Shown here one piece after another: positions 1 to 6,125 of a stretch of DNA of 7,136 bases. The notes beneath the pieces were generated by a model. The model did not search any database, was not told the origin of the DNA, and worked only from the letters and a program-made list of their open reading frames with translations. How positions within the stretch are numbered: the first letter of the stretch is position 1; the number at the start of each line of letters is the position of its first letter. Source of the stretch: Actinomycetes bacterium (lineage in GTDB: Bacteria; Actinomycetota; Actinomycetes; Propionibacteriales; Nocardioidaceae); contig JAHEXN010000184.1 in assembly GCA_023252095.1 (NCBI GenBank), forward strand, positions 1 through 7,136. The letters run 5' to 3'. The position numbers and the translations under genes were made by a program.

Positions 1-249
1 ACGGTTCAGGAGCCGGAGATCGGTGCGGTACGCCTTCGACGCGGCGCCGAGCAGCAGAGGCACGGGGAGGGCGAACCCGCACCAGACGTGGATCGTCTCG
101 ACGACGTGGCGGTGGCCGACCGCCATCATGAGGGCGCCGTTGTAGAGGATCGCGGCGGTCACGATGCACACGACCATCAGCACGGCGAAGATGCGGTGCA
201 CGAGGCGCTCGGCCAGCACGAAGCGATCGATGTCGGTGGGGCTACTCAT
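1..249 (-). CDS. Cytochrome b561-like membrane subunit, N-terminal part (runs off the left edge)
   Basis: The reading frame starts with ATG at 249 and stays open to base 1, giving the first 83 residues; the C-terminus lies outside the window. Two hydrophobic helices are visible, at about residues 20-44 (with H18 in ERLVHRIF at its edge) and 49-70 (with H54 in ETIHVWCGFAL). Histidines placed this way are typical haem b ligands in the cytochrome b561/formate dehydrogenase gamma group, whose members usually have four or five helices. Residues 71-83 are basic and probably cytoplasmic. The ATG overlaps the end of the molybdopterin oxidoreductase gene by 8 bp, so the two are probably co-translated and work as partners: the membrane haem protein would pass electrons between the quinone pool and the exported molybdoenzyme. 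The family call is firm for this fragment; partner and electron direction are inferred. Confidence 0.8.
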   Translation of the reverse strand, partial: MSSPTDIDRFVLAERLVHRIFAVLMVVCIVTAAILYNGALMMAVGHRHVVETIHVWCGFALPVPLLLGAASKAYRTDLRLLNR

Positions 250-943
250 CCTCGATGAACCCGTCCAGCGGATAGCCGCGGTCCTCCCAGTACCCCGGGG
301 CGTTGTTCGACGTGACCTCGATCTCGGAGAGCCACTTGGTGCTCTTGTACCCGTACATCGAGCCCGAGTAGACCCGCACCGGACCCCCGTGGTCGTGCGT
401 GACGGGAGCGTCGTACATCGCGAGCACCACGAGGACGTCGTCGGCGCGGGCCTGCTCGAGCGTCATGTTGACGGTGTAGGTGCCGTCGAAGGAGCGGTAG
501 CGCACCCCCACGGCGTCGTCGGTCGGCGCGGCGGCTTCCAGCAATTCGCTCACGCGGACGCCGCGCCACGGCACGTCGGGCACCGACCACCCGGTCACGC
601 ACTGGAACGTGTCGTCAAACTCGGTCTGCGGAAGGCCCTCCAGGTCGGCGAAGGAGTAGGAGGTCGGCCGGTCGACGAGCCCGGAGACCTTCAGGCTGTA
701 GTCCGCTCGCTTCCGCGGCTCGACGGCCCCGGTCACGGAGTAGTAGCGCCACGTGTCGCCGAGCGGGATCTGTGACGTGAGCCCGGTGGGATCCCGCATC
801 TGCACCGAGGCCAGCATCTGGCTCAGACCGTTCTGGACCGAGCTGCCCGTCACGACGCCGATTGCGCCGAGGCCCAGGAGGCCGAGCACCGCACGACGAC
901 CGACCGGTGCGCCGTCGGCGGGGTTGGGCGGCGTGTGCGGCAT
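242..943 (-). CDS. Tat-exported molybdopterin-dependent oxidoreductase (sulfite oxidase/MsrP fold)
   Basis: A 233-aa protein of the oxidoreductase molybdopterin-binding family (PF00174). Residues 1-36 look like a Tat signal: a twin arginine at R16-R17, then a hydrophobic run (about 18-33). There is no clear AxA cleavage site, so the protein may stay anchored. The Mo-binding fold fills about residues 65-225. C115 (in TFQCVTGW) aligns with the cysteine that ligates molybdenum in this family. HGGPVR (185-190) and YGYKSTKWL (197-205 region) match the conserved cofactor-binding and closing segments. The start at 943 is preferred over one at 1114 because it is preceded by a GAGGAG ribosome site with 5-nt spacing and puts the Tat signal at the N-terminus. 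The substrate is unknown; family members act on sulfite, methionine sulfoxide or other S/N-oxides. It lacks the C-terminal dimerisation domain of full sulfite oxidases. The adjoining cytochrome b gene probably supplies its redox partner. Confidence 0.88.
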   Translation of the reverse strand: MPHTPPNPADGAPVGRRAVLGLLGLGAIGVVTGSSVQNGLSQMLASVQMRDPTGLTSQIPLGDTWRYYSVTGAVEPRKRADYSLKVSGLVDRPTSYSFADLEGLPQTEFDDTFQCVTGWSVPDVPWRGVRVSELLEAAAPTDDAVGVRYRSFDGTYTVNMTLEQARADDVLVVLAMYDAPVTHDHGGPVRVYSGSMYGYKSTKWLSEIEVTSNNAPGYWEDRGYPLDGFIEDE

Positions 944-948
944 CGTGG

Positions 949-954
949 CTCCTC
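949..954 (-). promoter_or_regulatory. Ribosome binding site of the molybdopterin oxidoreductase
   Basis: On the minus strand the sequence is GAGGAG, five bases before the ATG at 943. It is a strong anti-16S match and settles the start in favour of the 233-aa protein over a 57-residue longer form. Confidence 0.75.
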
Positions 955-1158
955 GCGTGATCTGGCCGAGCCGGGAGACCGGCCGCCTGTCGCCGGCGTT
1001 GCCGACGACCACGCGAGGTCCAGCGTAGGTCGACGTGCTGGGCCCGGCTGGGCAAACTGGGAAGTGCAGCCCACCACCTTGCCGGCCACCGGTCACCCCC
1101 CCGACTCGGCGCAATAGCGGCCGTCGACCCGGTCGAGCCGACGCCGTGCCTCAGAGCG

Positions 1159-1180
1159 GCCAGGAGCGTTGGGTCCTGGC
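1159..1180. repeat. Inverted repeat, candidate operator or hairpin
   Basis: GCCAGGA and TCCTGGC form perfect 7-base arms around an 8-base spacer. The dyad lies in the divergent region, 216 bp from the molybdoenzyme start and 326 bp from the regulator start. It could be a binding site for a dimeric regulator or an RNA hairpin. There is no following T-run. One 7-base dyad in GC-rich DNA can arise by chance. Confidence 0.3.
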
Positions 1181-1268
1181 GATGTGGAGACCGTCCGGAC
1201 GTGGGAGCTCGCCGAGCCGCAGGCCGCCCGGAGTGCCTTCTGAGGATCTGCGGCCCGGCGACGTCATG

Positions 1269-1297
1269 GGAGTGCACGCTTGCCGAGGTCGCACTCC
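1269..1297. repeat. Inverted repeat of GGAGTGC, with an extra copy upstream
   Basis: GGAGTGC at 1269-1275 faces GCACTCC at 1291-1297 across 15 bases. A third copy, GGAGTGC, lies at 1230-1236 in the same orientation as the first. Arm-centre spacing in the dyad is 22 bp, about two helical turns, which suits a dimeric DNA-binding protein. The nearby PucR-type gene is the obvious candidate for autoregulation, but nothing in the sequence proves it. Confidence 0.3.
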
Positions 1298-1506
1298 GGT
1301 CGCGTCCGAAGTGGCAACGGCGTCGGGTGAACGAGGCGTGTGAAGCTCGGGGTCGGCGCTCAGGTGCGGTGGCGGAACGCCGGATCCGGTCGGACGCGGT
1401 GCGAACTCGTGGCGTGGCGGCCGGAGGTCACCCGGGGTTGCGGCAGACTCGGAGCGTGACGGGGCCCGATGCGCACGAGCGTGGCGTGCAGCAGGTGGCT
1501 CGACTC

Positions 1507-2709
1507 ATGTCGTCGGCACGTGAGGAGTTCATCGCGAGGCTGTTCGCGGAGACGTTGGAGCTGATCGGCGCTCTCGACCACGACGAGCGGACCCGGGACC
1601 TGCTCGAGGCCAGCATCGACGAGAACATCGTGGCGGCCGTGAACTTCCTCGAACGTGGCGGCGATGCGGCTGACGAGGTCAGCGCGCCGTCGGCGGCGTT
1701 GACGTACGCGCGGATCCTCGCGCAGCGAGACGTTCCGCTGTCGGCGCTCATCCGTGCCTATCGGATCGGGCACACGCGGTTTCTCGACGAGGCCCTGCCC
1801 CTGATCGCGACCCTGGGCGATGTCGACCCGCTCCGGGTCAGCGCCGCGCTGGTCAGGAAGTCAGCCGCCTACATCGACCGGGTGTGCGACGAGGTGGCGG
1901 CGGAGTACGAAGTCGAACGGGACCGTTGGGTCGCCAGTCGGAGCGGCCTGCGGCAGCAGTGGCTGGCTGACGTGCTCAGGGGTCAGCGAGTGAACCTCGC
2001 CGAGGCCGAGAAACATCTGGACTACCGCTTCGACGGAGTGCACGTCGCGGTCACCCTGTGGCCGGGCTCGGAGGTCACCGGCCTCGAGGTCCCGCGCCTG
2101 CTCGAGGAGACATGTGCTGCGATCAACGACGGTCTTTCGGCGCTGGACCGGCCCTTGGTCGTCCCGAACGACGAGCGCGAGGTCTCGGCGTGGTTCCGGT
2201 TGCCGGGTGAGCGTGACGATGTTCACCACGTCGTGAGCTCGGTGGTGGACGGCTCCGGCAAACGCGTGTTCGCAGCGCTCGGGGAACCGGGCTTCGGTGT
2301 CGAAGGCTTTCGCGAGTCGTTGGCCCAGTCGGCCAAGGTCGTCCACATCCGATCCGCCTCGGGGCGGCCGACACCGCGCGTGACGTCCTTCAACCAGGTC
2401 GAGACGGTCGCGATGATGGCGGCCGACATCGACTCCGCGCGCCGGTTCGTCGATCGAGTTCTCGGGCGTCTGGCGGGCCCGGACGACCGGGCTGCCATGT
2501 TGCGCCTGACGCTTCGGGAGTACCTGGCGCGGCGTGGAAGCTACGTCGCCACGGCAGAGGCACTGACGATGCACCGCAACACGGTGCAGTACCGGGTCCA
2601 GCAGGCCTCGGACCTGGCCTCCTCCGACCTGCATGACCCCGCTCGGTCAGCCGACATCTCTGCGGCGCTCGAGCTGTGCTGGTGGCTCGGTCGCGCCGTG
2701 ACAGGTTGA
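1507..2709 (+). CDS. PucR/CdaR-type helix-turn-helix transcriptional regulator
   Basis: A 400-aa regulator. Residues about 8-135 are helical and resemble the RsbRD_N-type sensor/dimerisation region common at the N-terminus of actinobacterial PucR proteins. The middle (about 140-300) is the variable, GGDEF-like linker region. Residues about 333-395 form the C-terminal PucR HTH (PF13556), with the recognition-helix signature TMHRNTVQYRVQQ at 354-366. No membrane segment is visible, so it should act in the cytoplasm, sensing an unidentified ligand. The ATG at 1507 is chosen because residues after it match the family start and an AGGTGG lies 8 bases upstream. In-frame GTGs at 1456 and 1495 are alternatives. 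A much earlier ATG at 1201 gives an implausible Arg-rich extension. It sits upstream of, and in the same orientation as, the acyl-CoA ligase operon, its likeliest target. Confidence 0.88.
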   Translation: MSSAREEFIARLFAETLELIGALDHDERTRDLLEASIDENIVAAVNFLERGGDAADEVSAPSAALTYARILAQRDVPLSALIRAYRIGHTRFLDEALPLIATLGDVDPLRVSAALVRKSAAYIDRVCDEVAAEYEVERDRWVASRSGLRQQWLADVLRGQRVNLAEAEKHLDYRFDGVHVAVTLWPGSEVTGLEVPRLLEETCAAINDGLSALDRPLVVPNDEREVSAWFRLPGERDDVHHVVSSVVDGSGKRVFAALGEPGFGVEGFRESLAQSAKVVHIRSASGRPTPRVTSFNQVETVAMMAADIDSARRFVDRVLGRLAGPDDRAAMLRLTLREYLARRGSYVATAEALTMHRNTVQYRVQQASDLASSDLHDPARSADISAALELCWWLGRAVTG

Positions 2710-2726
2710 CGGCGTCGAGCCGTCGA
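2706..2726 (+). terminator. Candidate hairpin terminator after the regulator gene
   Basis: GACGGC (2708-2713) and GCCGTC (2719-2724) form a perfect 6-bp stem with a 5-base loop, extendable by one G-U and one A-U pair. The stem overlaps the TGA at 2707-2709. No T-run follows, so this would be the U-less type proposed for actinomycetes. A second GCCGTC at 2735-2740 offers an alternative 3' arm. The evidence is structural only. Confidence 0.33.
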
Positions 2727-2738
2727 GCCGCCGAGCCG
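2715..2738 (+). repeat. Three tandem copies of an 8-base unit
   Basis: TCGAGCCG, TCGAGCCG and CCGAGCCG follow each other without gaps, then a diverged TCGGGCGT. The array starts 6 bases after the regulator stop and overlaps the candidate terminator. It may be slippage-derived or simply part of that structure. Confidence 0.5.
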
Positions 2739-2782
2739 TCGGGCGTCCGGTCGGACGAGCTCGGCGAGCGTGCCGTCTAGCG

Positions 2783-2799
2783 TTGTGCGGAAAGCACAA
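2783..2799. promoter_or_regulatory. Palindrome TTGTGC-N5-GCACAA, candidate operator
   Basis: A perfect 6-base dyad with a 5-base spacer (GGAAA), 17 bp overall and relatively AT-rich for this DNA. It lies 100 bp upstream of the ligase ATG in the only non-coding gap of the operon. Size and symmetry fit a homodimeric regulator. No T-run follows it, so a terminator is unlikely. Confidence 0.42.
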
Positions 2800-2821
2800 A
2801 GGAGAGGGTCGAAGTTCAGGC

Positions 2822-2837
2822 GGACCGGATATGGTCC
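2822..2837. promoter_or_regulatory. Palindrome GGACC-N6-GGTCC, candidate operator
   Basis: Perfect 5-base arms around GGATAT, 16 bp in all. Its centre lies 38 bp from that of the upstream palindrome. It overlaps one -10-like hexamer (TATGGT) and sits where the -35 of another (TACGGT, 2855-2860) should be. Either position suits a control site. The arms differ from those of the upstream palindrome, so two different proteins may be involved. Confidence 0.38.
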
Positions 2838-2887
2838 AGGTCACATCGCGTCGCTACGGTCGGGGAGCACCTCGCTCCAGTTCCCCC

Positions 2888-2893
2888 GAAAGG
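2888..2893 (+). promoter_or_regulatory. Ribosome binding site of the acyl-CoA ligase
   Basis: GAAAGG, five bases before the ATG at 2899. It decides the 486-aa start over the longer 529-aa form, which has a basic, non-family N-terminus. Confidence 0.65.
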
Positions 2894-2898
2894 CCGTC

Positions 2899-4359
2899 AT
2901 GCACTTCGCTCTCCTCCCGTTCGATCGAGCCACGGCTGCCCCAGAAGCGCCGGCCCTGACCGACGACGTGCTGGGCACAGTGACCAATGCCGATCTCGCG
3001 GCACGGGTGGAACGGTTCGCGGGGTCCCTCGCGCTGCAGGGGGTCGGCAGCGGCGACGTCGTGGCGGTGCGCCTGCCCAACCAGAGCGATCTGGTGGTCA
3101 CGCTGTTCGCGGCGTGGAGGTTGGGCGCGACTGCGACGCCGGTCAATCCCGCGCTGACGCCCGTCGAGGTGGAGTACCAGGTCCAGGACTCGCGGGCCTC
3201 GGCCCTGGTCACGTTCGACGGCCTCCAGATCGACGGCTGCGTGACGGTCTCGCCCGCAGACCTGGACGGTGGTGCGGCGCCGTCCGACAGCCCGGTCCGC
3301 GATGAAGCCGATCTTGCCCTGATCGTCTACACCAGCGGCACGACCGGACAACCCAAGGGCGTCGAGCTCACCCACGCCAACCTGTCGGCCATGACGCGGG
3401 CGATGATCGACGGCCTGGAGCTGACCGAAGCCGACCACAGCCTGCTGATCCTGCCCCTGTTCCACGTCAACGGAATCGTCGTGAGCATCCTGTCGCCGCT
3501 GCGTGCCGGCGGTCAGGCGACCATCGTGGGGCGCTTCAGCGCGCAGTCGTTCTTCGAGGCCGTCCAGACGGCACGGCCGACCTACTTCTCCGCGGTGCCC
3601 GCGATCTACACGATGCTGGCCAACCTTCCCGACGAGGTCGCTCCGGACACGTCCTCGCTGCGGTTCGTGGTGTGCGGCGCGGCCCCCATGCCGGCGCCCC
3701 TGATCGGGCAGGTCGAGGACCGGTTCGGTGTCATCGTGATCGAGGGCTACGGGCTCTCCGAGGGAACCTGTGCCTCGACCACTAACCCGCTCCACGGCGT
3801 GCGCAAGCCCGGCACCGTGGGGGTGGCCCTGCCGGGGCAGACCGTCGCGATCATGGCGCCGGACGGGTCCCTGCTGCCGACCGGCGAGCGCGGCGAGGTC
3901 GTCATCCAGGGCCCGACCGTGATGCGCGGCTACCTGAACCGGCCGGCCGCGACGGCCGAGACGTTGGTCGACGGCTGGCTGCACACCGGCGACGTCGGCA
4001 TTCTCGACGAGGACGGCTACCTGACGCTCGTGGACCGGGTGAAGGACATGATCATCCGCGGTGGGGAGAACATCTACCCGCAGGAGATCGAGCAGGCGAT
4101 CTACACCCATCCTGCCGTGCTCGAGGTTGCCGTGATCGGCAAGCCACACCCCGTCATGGGGGAGGAGCCCGCCGCCTACGTCTCGCTGAAGCAAGGCCAC
4201 GAGCTCACGGCCGAGGAGCTCCTCGAGCACCTGCGCGAGCGGCTCGCGAGGTACAAGACGCCGACCGAGATCACCTTCGTCGCCGAGGTCCCGAAGAACC
4301 CGGTGGGCAAGATCGACAAGCCCCGACTGCGCCGCGAGCTCGCGGCAGCGTCGGCCTGA
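2899..4359 (+). CDS. AMP-forming acyl-CoA synthetase (class I adenylate-forming ligase)
   Basis: A 486-aa cytosolic enzyme that activates a carboxylic acid with ATP to an acyl-AMP and transfers it to CoA. All diagnostic motifs are intact: the ATP-gripping TSGTTGQPKG at 145-154, YGLSEG at 284-289 (E288 binds Mg-ATP), HTGD at 362-365, DRVKDMIIRGGENIYP at 379-394 (hinge and CoA/ATP contacts), and NPVGKIDK at 467-474 with catalytic lysine K471. The large N-domain covers about 1-380 and the mobile C-domain about 381-486. The length is at the short end for FadD-type ligases. The ATG at 2899 is preferred because GAAAGG lies 5 bases upstream; an ATG at 2770 would run through the promoter palindromes. 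Chain length or ring substrate cannot be read from these motifs. It leads a three-gene run with a membrane protein and a flavoenzyme, suggesting activation of a hydrophobic acid. It could equally be a benzoate/cinnamate-type ligase. Confidence 0.93.
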   Translation: MHFALLPFDRATAAPEAPALTDDVLGTVTNADLAARVERFAGSLALQGVGSGDVVAVRLPNQSDLVVTLFAAWRLGATATPVNPALTPVEVEYQVQDSRASALVTFDGLQIDGCVTVSPADLDGGAAPSDSPVRDEADLALIVYTSGTTGQPKGVELTHANLSAMTRAMIDGLELTEADHSLLILPLFHVNGIVVSILSPLRAGGQATIVGRFSAQSFFEAVQTARPTYFSAVPAIYTMLANLPDEVAPDTSSLRFVVCGAAPMPAPLIGQVEDRFGVIVIEGYGLSEGTCASTTNPLHGVRKPGTVGVALPGQTVAIMAPDGSLLPTGERGEVVIQGPTVMRGYLNRPAATAETLVDGWLHTGDVGILDEDGYLTLVDRVKDMIIRGGENIYPQEIEQAIYTHPAVLEVAVIGKPHPVMGEEPAAYVSLKQGHELTAEELLEHLRERLARYKTPTEITFVAEVPKNPVGKIDKPRLRRELAAASA

Positions 4360-4376
4360 GGAAGGGCAGCGGCGCC

Positions 4377-6125
4377 ATGGGATTCATCAAGCCGGCTGTG
4401 CCGGACGTCGACTTCGAGCAGTGGGTGCGCCAGCCCCATGCCCAGCGCCTGCGCGCCACGATCGAGCACTGGGTCGAGAACGGCTTCGGCGCCCCCCGCG
4501 CGGTCTACCTCGTCTACGTCATCAAGTGCGCCCTCTACGTGGTGGGCGCCGCCCTGGTCATCTCCACCACCTCAGGCATCGGCGGCGTGGGAGACATCAG
4601 CACGTGGTGGGACGAACCGGTCGTCTACCAGAAGCTCGTGGTCTTCACCCTGCTGTACGAGGTCCTGGGCTTCGGCTGCGGGTGGGGCCCGCTGACCTCG
4701 CGCTTCTGGCCCCCGCAGGGTGGATTCCTGTACTGGTTGCGACCGAACACGATCCGCTTGGCGCCCTGGCCGGACAAGGTGCCCTTCACGCGCGGCACCA
4801 ACCGCACGCTGCTCGACATCGCGCTCTACGTCGGGGTGATCGCCTCTGCGGTCTGGCTGCTGACCCGACCGGCGGACGGTGTCCCCGTCACGCTGGAGGG
4901 CGACCTCGGAGTGCTCGATCCCGTGCAGGCGCTGCCGCTGATCGGTTTCCTCGGTGTGCTCGGCCTGCGCGACAAGGCGATCTTCCTGGCTGCCCGGGGC
5001 GAGCAGTACTGGGTCACCCTGTTCCTGTTCTTCCTGCCCTTCATCGACATGATGATCGGCTTCCAGCTGGTCATGCTCGCCCTGTGGTGGGGTGCGGCGA
5101 CGTCGAAGGTCAACCACCACTTCCCGTACGTCATCGCGATCATGGAGAGCAACAACCCGCTCAACCCGAAGTGGTTCAAGCGCAGGCTGTACCGGGACGC
5201 ACCCACAGACCTGCGTCCGTCGTGGATCCCGACGACCCTGGCCCACGTCGGCACGGCGACCGAGTACCTCGTCCCGCTGTACCTGGTCTTCTTCGCCGAC
5301 GGGGGCACCCTCACGTGGGTCGCCATCATCTACATGGCGCTGTTCCACCTGCACATCCTGTCGACCGTCCCGATGGGCGTGCCGCTGGAGTGGAACCTGT
5401 TCTTCCTGTTCTCGCTGTTCTACCTGTTCGGCGCCCACGGCGACATCAGCGTCTGGGACATGACCACCCCGGCCACGCTCCTGGTGCTGGTCCCGCTGAT
5501 CGGACTGCCGCTGCTCGGCAACCTCAACCCCCGGATCGTCTCCTTCCTGCCGGCCATGCGGTACTACGCCGGCAACTGGGCCACGAGTGCCTGGTTCTTC
5601 AAGGGGGACGCCGAGGACCGCCTCGAGGACCACCTCACGACGACCAGCCGTCTGCCCAAGCACCAGCTCGCGATGCTCTACGACGACCAGACCGTCGCCC
5701 TGATGGCGTCCAAGGTCCAGACGTGGCGCTCGATGCACACGCACGGCCGGGCCCACAACGGCCTGACGCGCCGCGTCATCGGCGACGGCGAGGGATGGGC
5801 GATCCGCGACGGCGAGGTCGTCGCCGGGTACGCGATCGGCTGGAACTTCGGCGAGGGACACCTGCACAACTGGCAGCTCCTCGCAGCCATCCAGGAACGC
5901 TGCCAGTTCGAGGCCGGCGAGGTGCGTGTCATGGTCCTGGAGTCGCAGCCCATCCACCGCAAGACCCAGCACTACCAGATCTGGGACGCCAAGCTCGGCC
6001 TGATCGAGGAGGGCGACGTCCTGGTCTCGGACATGCTGACCCGGCAGCCGCTGGCCGAGGAGACCGCCGAGTACCCCGTCTACGACGTCCGCACCTACAC
6101 CGGCGATGCAGTGGAGCTGACGTGA
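4377..6125 (+). CDS. DUF3556-like polytopic membrane protein with soluble C-terminal domain
   Basis: A 582-aa protein that I recognise as the actinobacterial DUF3556 family (PF12077) from its N-terminal FIKPAVPDVDF opening, overall length and layout; no function is established that I know of. Probable membrane segments lie at about 42-64, 86-102, 145-162, 185-198, 212-238, 292-306, 311-329, 338-352 and 364-382. Residues from about 395 to 582 are hydrophilic and probably cytoplasmic. Residues that stand out are H247-H248, the HLH at 324-326, H354 and the C-terminal HLH at 495-497. The motif GDISxW appears at 72-77 and again at 355-360, each time just before a helix. The ATG has GAAGGG 10 bases upstream and lies 17 nt after the ligase stop. 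Its stop overlaps the flavoenzyme start (GTGA). It may handle a hydrophobic substrate of the neighbouring enzymes or be a membrane enzyme itself; this is inference. Confidence 0.82.
   Translation: MGFIKPAVPDVDFEQWVRQPHAQRLRATIEHWVENGFGAPRAVYLVYVIKCALYVVGAALVISTTSGIGGVGDISTWWDEPVVYQKLVVFTLLYEVLGFGCGWGPLTSRFWPPQGGFLYWLRPNTIRLAPWPDKVPFTRGTNRTLLDIALYVGVIASAVWLLTRPADGVPVTLEGDLGVLDPVQALPLIGFLGVLGLRDKAIFLAARGEQYWVTLFLFFLPFIDMMIGFQLVMLALWWGAATSKVNHHFPYVIAIMESNNPLNPKWFKRRLYRDAPTDLRPSWIPTTLAHVGTATEYLVPLYLVFFADGGTLTWVAIIYMALFHLHILSTVPMGVPLEWNLFFLFSLFYLFGAHGDISVWDMTTPATLLVLVPLIGLPLLGNLNPRIVSFLPAMRYYAGNWATSAWFFKGDAEDRLEDHLTTTSRLPKHQLAMLYDDQTVALMASKVQTWRSMHTHGRAHNGLTRRVIGDGEGWAIRDGEVVAGYAIGWNFGEGHLHNWQLLAAIQERCQFEAGEVRVMVLESQPIHRKTQHYQIWDAKLGLIEEGDVLVSDMLTRQPLAEETAEYPVYDVRTYTGDAVELT
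6113..6116 (+). promoter_or_regulatory. Ribosome binding site inside the end of the DUF3556-like gene
   Basis: GGAG, five bases before the GTG at 6122 and wholly inside the preceding gene. It supports the GTG as a real start, with translation coupled to termination of the upstream protein. Confidence 0.6.

Larger units (their letters stand above)
944..1506. other. Divergent non-coding region between molybdoenzyme and regulator
   Basis: 563 bp between two genes transcribed away from each other. Open frames cross it in several phases, but none has a recognisable protein, and most of them persist because stop codons are rare here: from 1117 to 1704 there is no TA dinucleotide, so no TAA or TAG on either strand. 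I find one weak -10-like hexamer for the minus-strand gene (TACGCT, 1027 to 1022) without a matching -35. Two inverted repeats, listed separately, are the only other structure I can see. The region should contain the promoters of both flanking genes. Confidence 0.6.
2710..2898 (+). promoter_or_regulatory. Promoter region of the acyl-CoA ligase operon
   Basis: A 189-bp gap before the ligase suggests a promoter separate from that of the regulator. Three hexamers fit the TANNNT -10 form: TAGCGT at 2778-2783, TATGGT at 2830-2835 and TACGGT at 2855-2860. None has a good TTGACA-like -35. The third leaves a leader of about 30 bases to the ATG and would place the palindrome at 2822-2837 over its -35, as at activator-dependent promoters. 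The first would place the palindrome at 2783-2799 over its start site, as for a repressor. Which one is used cannot be told from the sequence. Confidence 0.4.

Noticed and set aside
164..775. 203-codon plus-strand open frame
   Set aside because: It overlaps the cytochrome b and molybdoenzyme genes on the opposite strand, is rich in Arg/Val/His/Gly, and has no recognisable domain.
944..1114. 57-residue N-terminal extension of the molybdopterin oxidoreductase
   Set aside because: It would bury the Tat signal inside the protein. The ATG at 943 has an excellent ribosome site.
1193..1200. GTCCGGAC 8-base palindrome
   Set aside because: Short self-complementary words of this kind are frequent in GC-rich DNA, and nothing nearby supports a function.
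1201..1506. N-terminal extension of the regulator by 102 residues
   Set aside because: The extension is Arg-rich and not part of the family, and exists only because this stretch contains no TAA or TAG and no in-frame TGA. A better-placed ATG with an AGGTGG site occurs at 1507.
1861..2634. 257-codon open frame on the minus strand
   Set aside because: Antisense to the PucR-type regulator, with no recognisable protein features.
2770..2898. 43-residue N-terminal extension of the acyl-CoA ligase
   Set aside because: It is basic, not family-like, and would run through both promoter palindromes. The ATG at 2899 has its own ribosome site.
2854..4230. 458-codon open frame on the minus strand
   Set aside because: Mirror of the acyl-CoA ligase, whose motifs are all intact on the plus strand. 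The antisense product has no recognisable domain.
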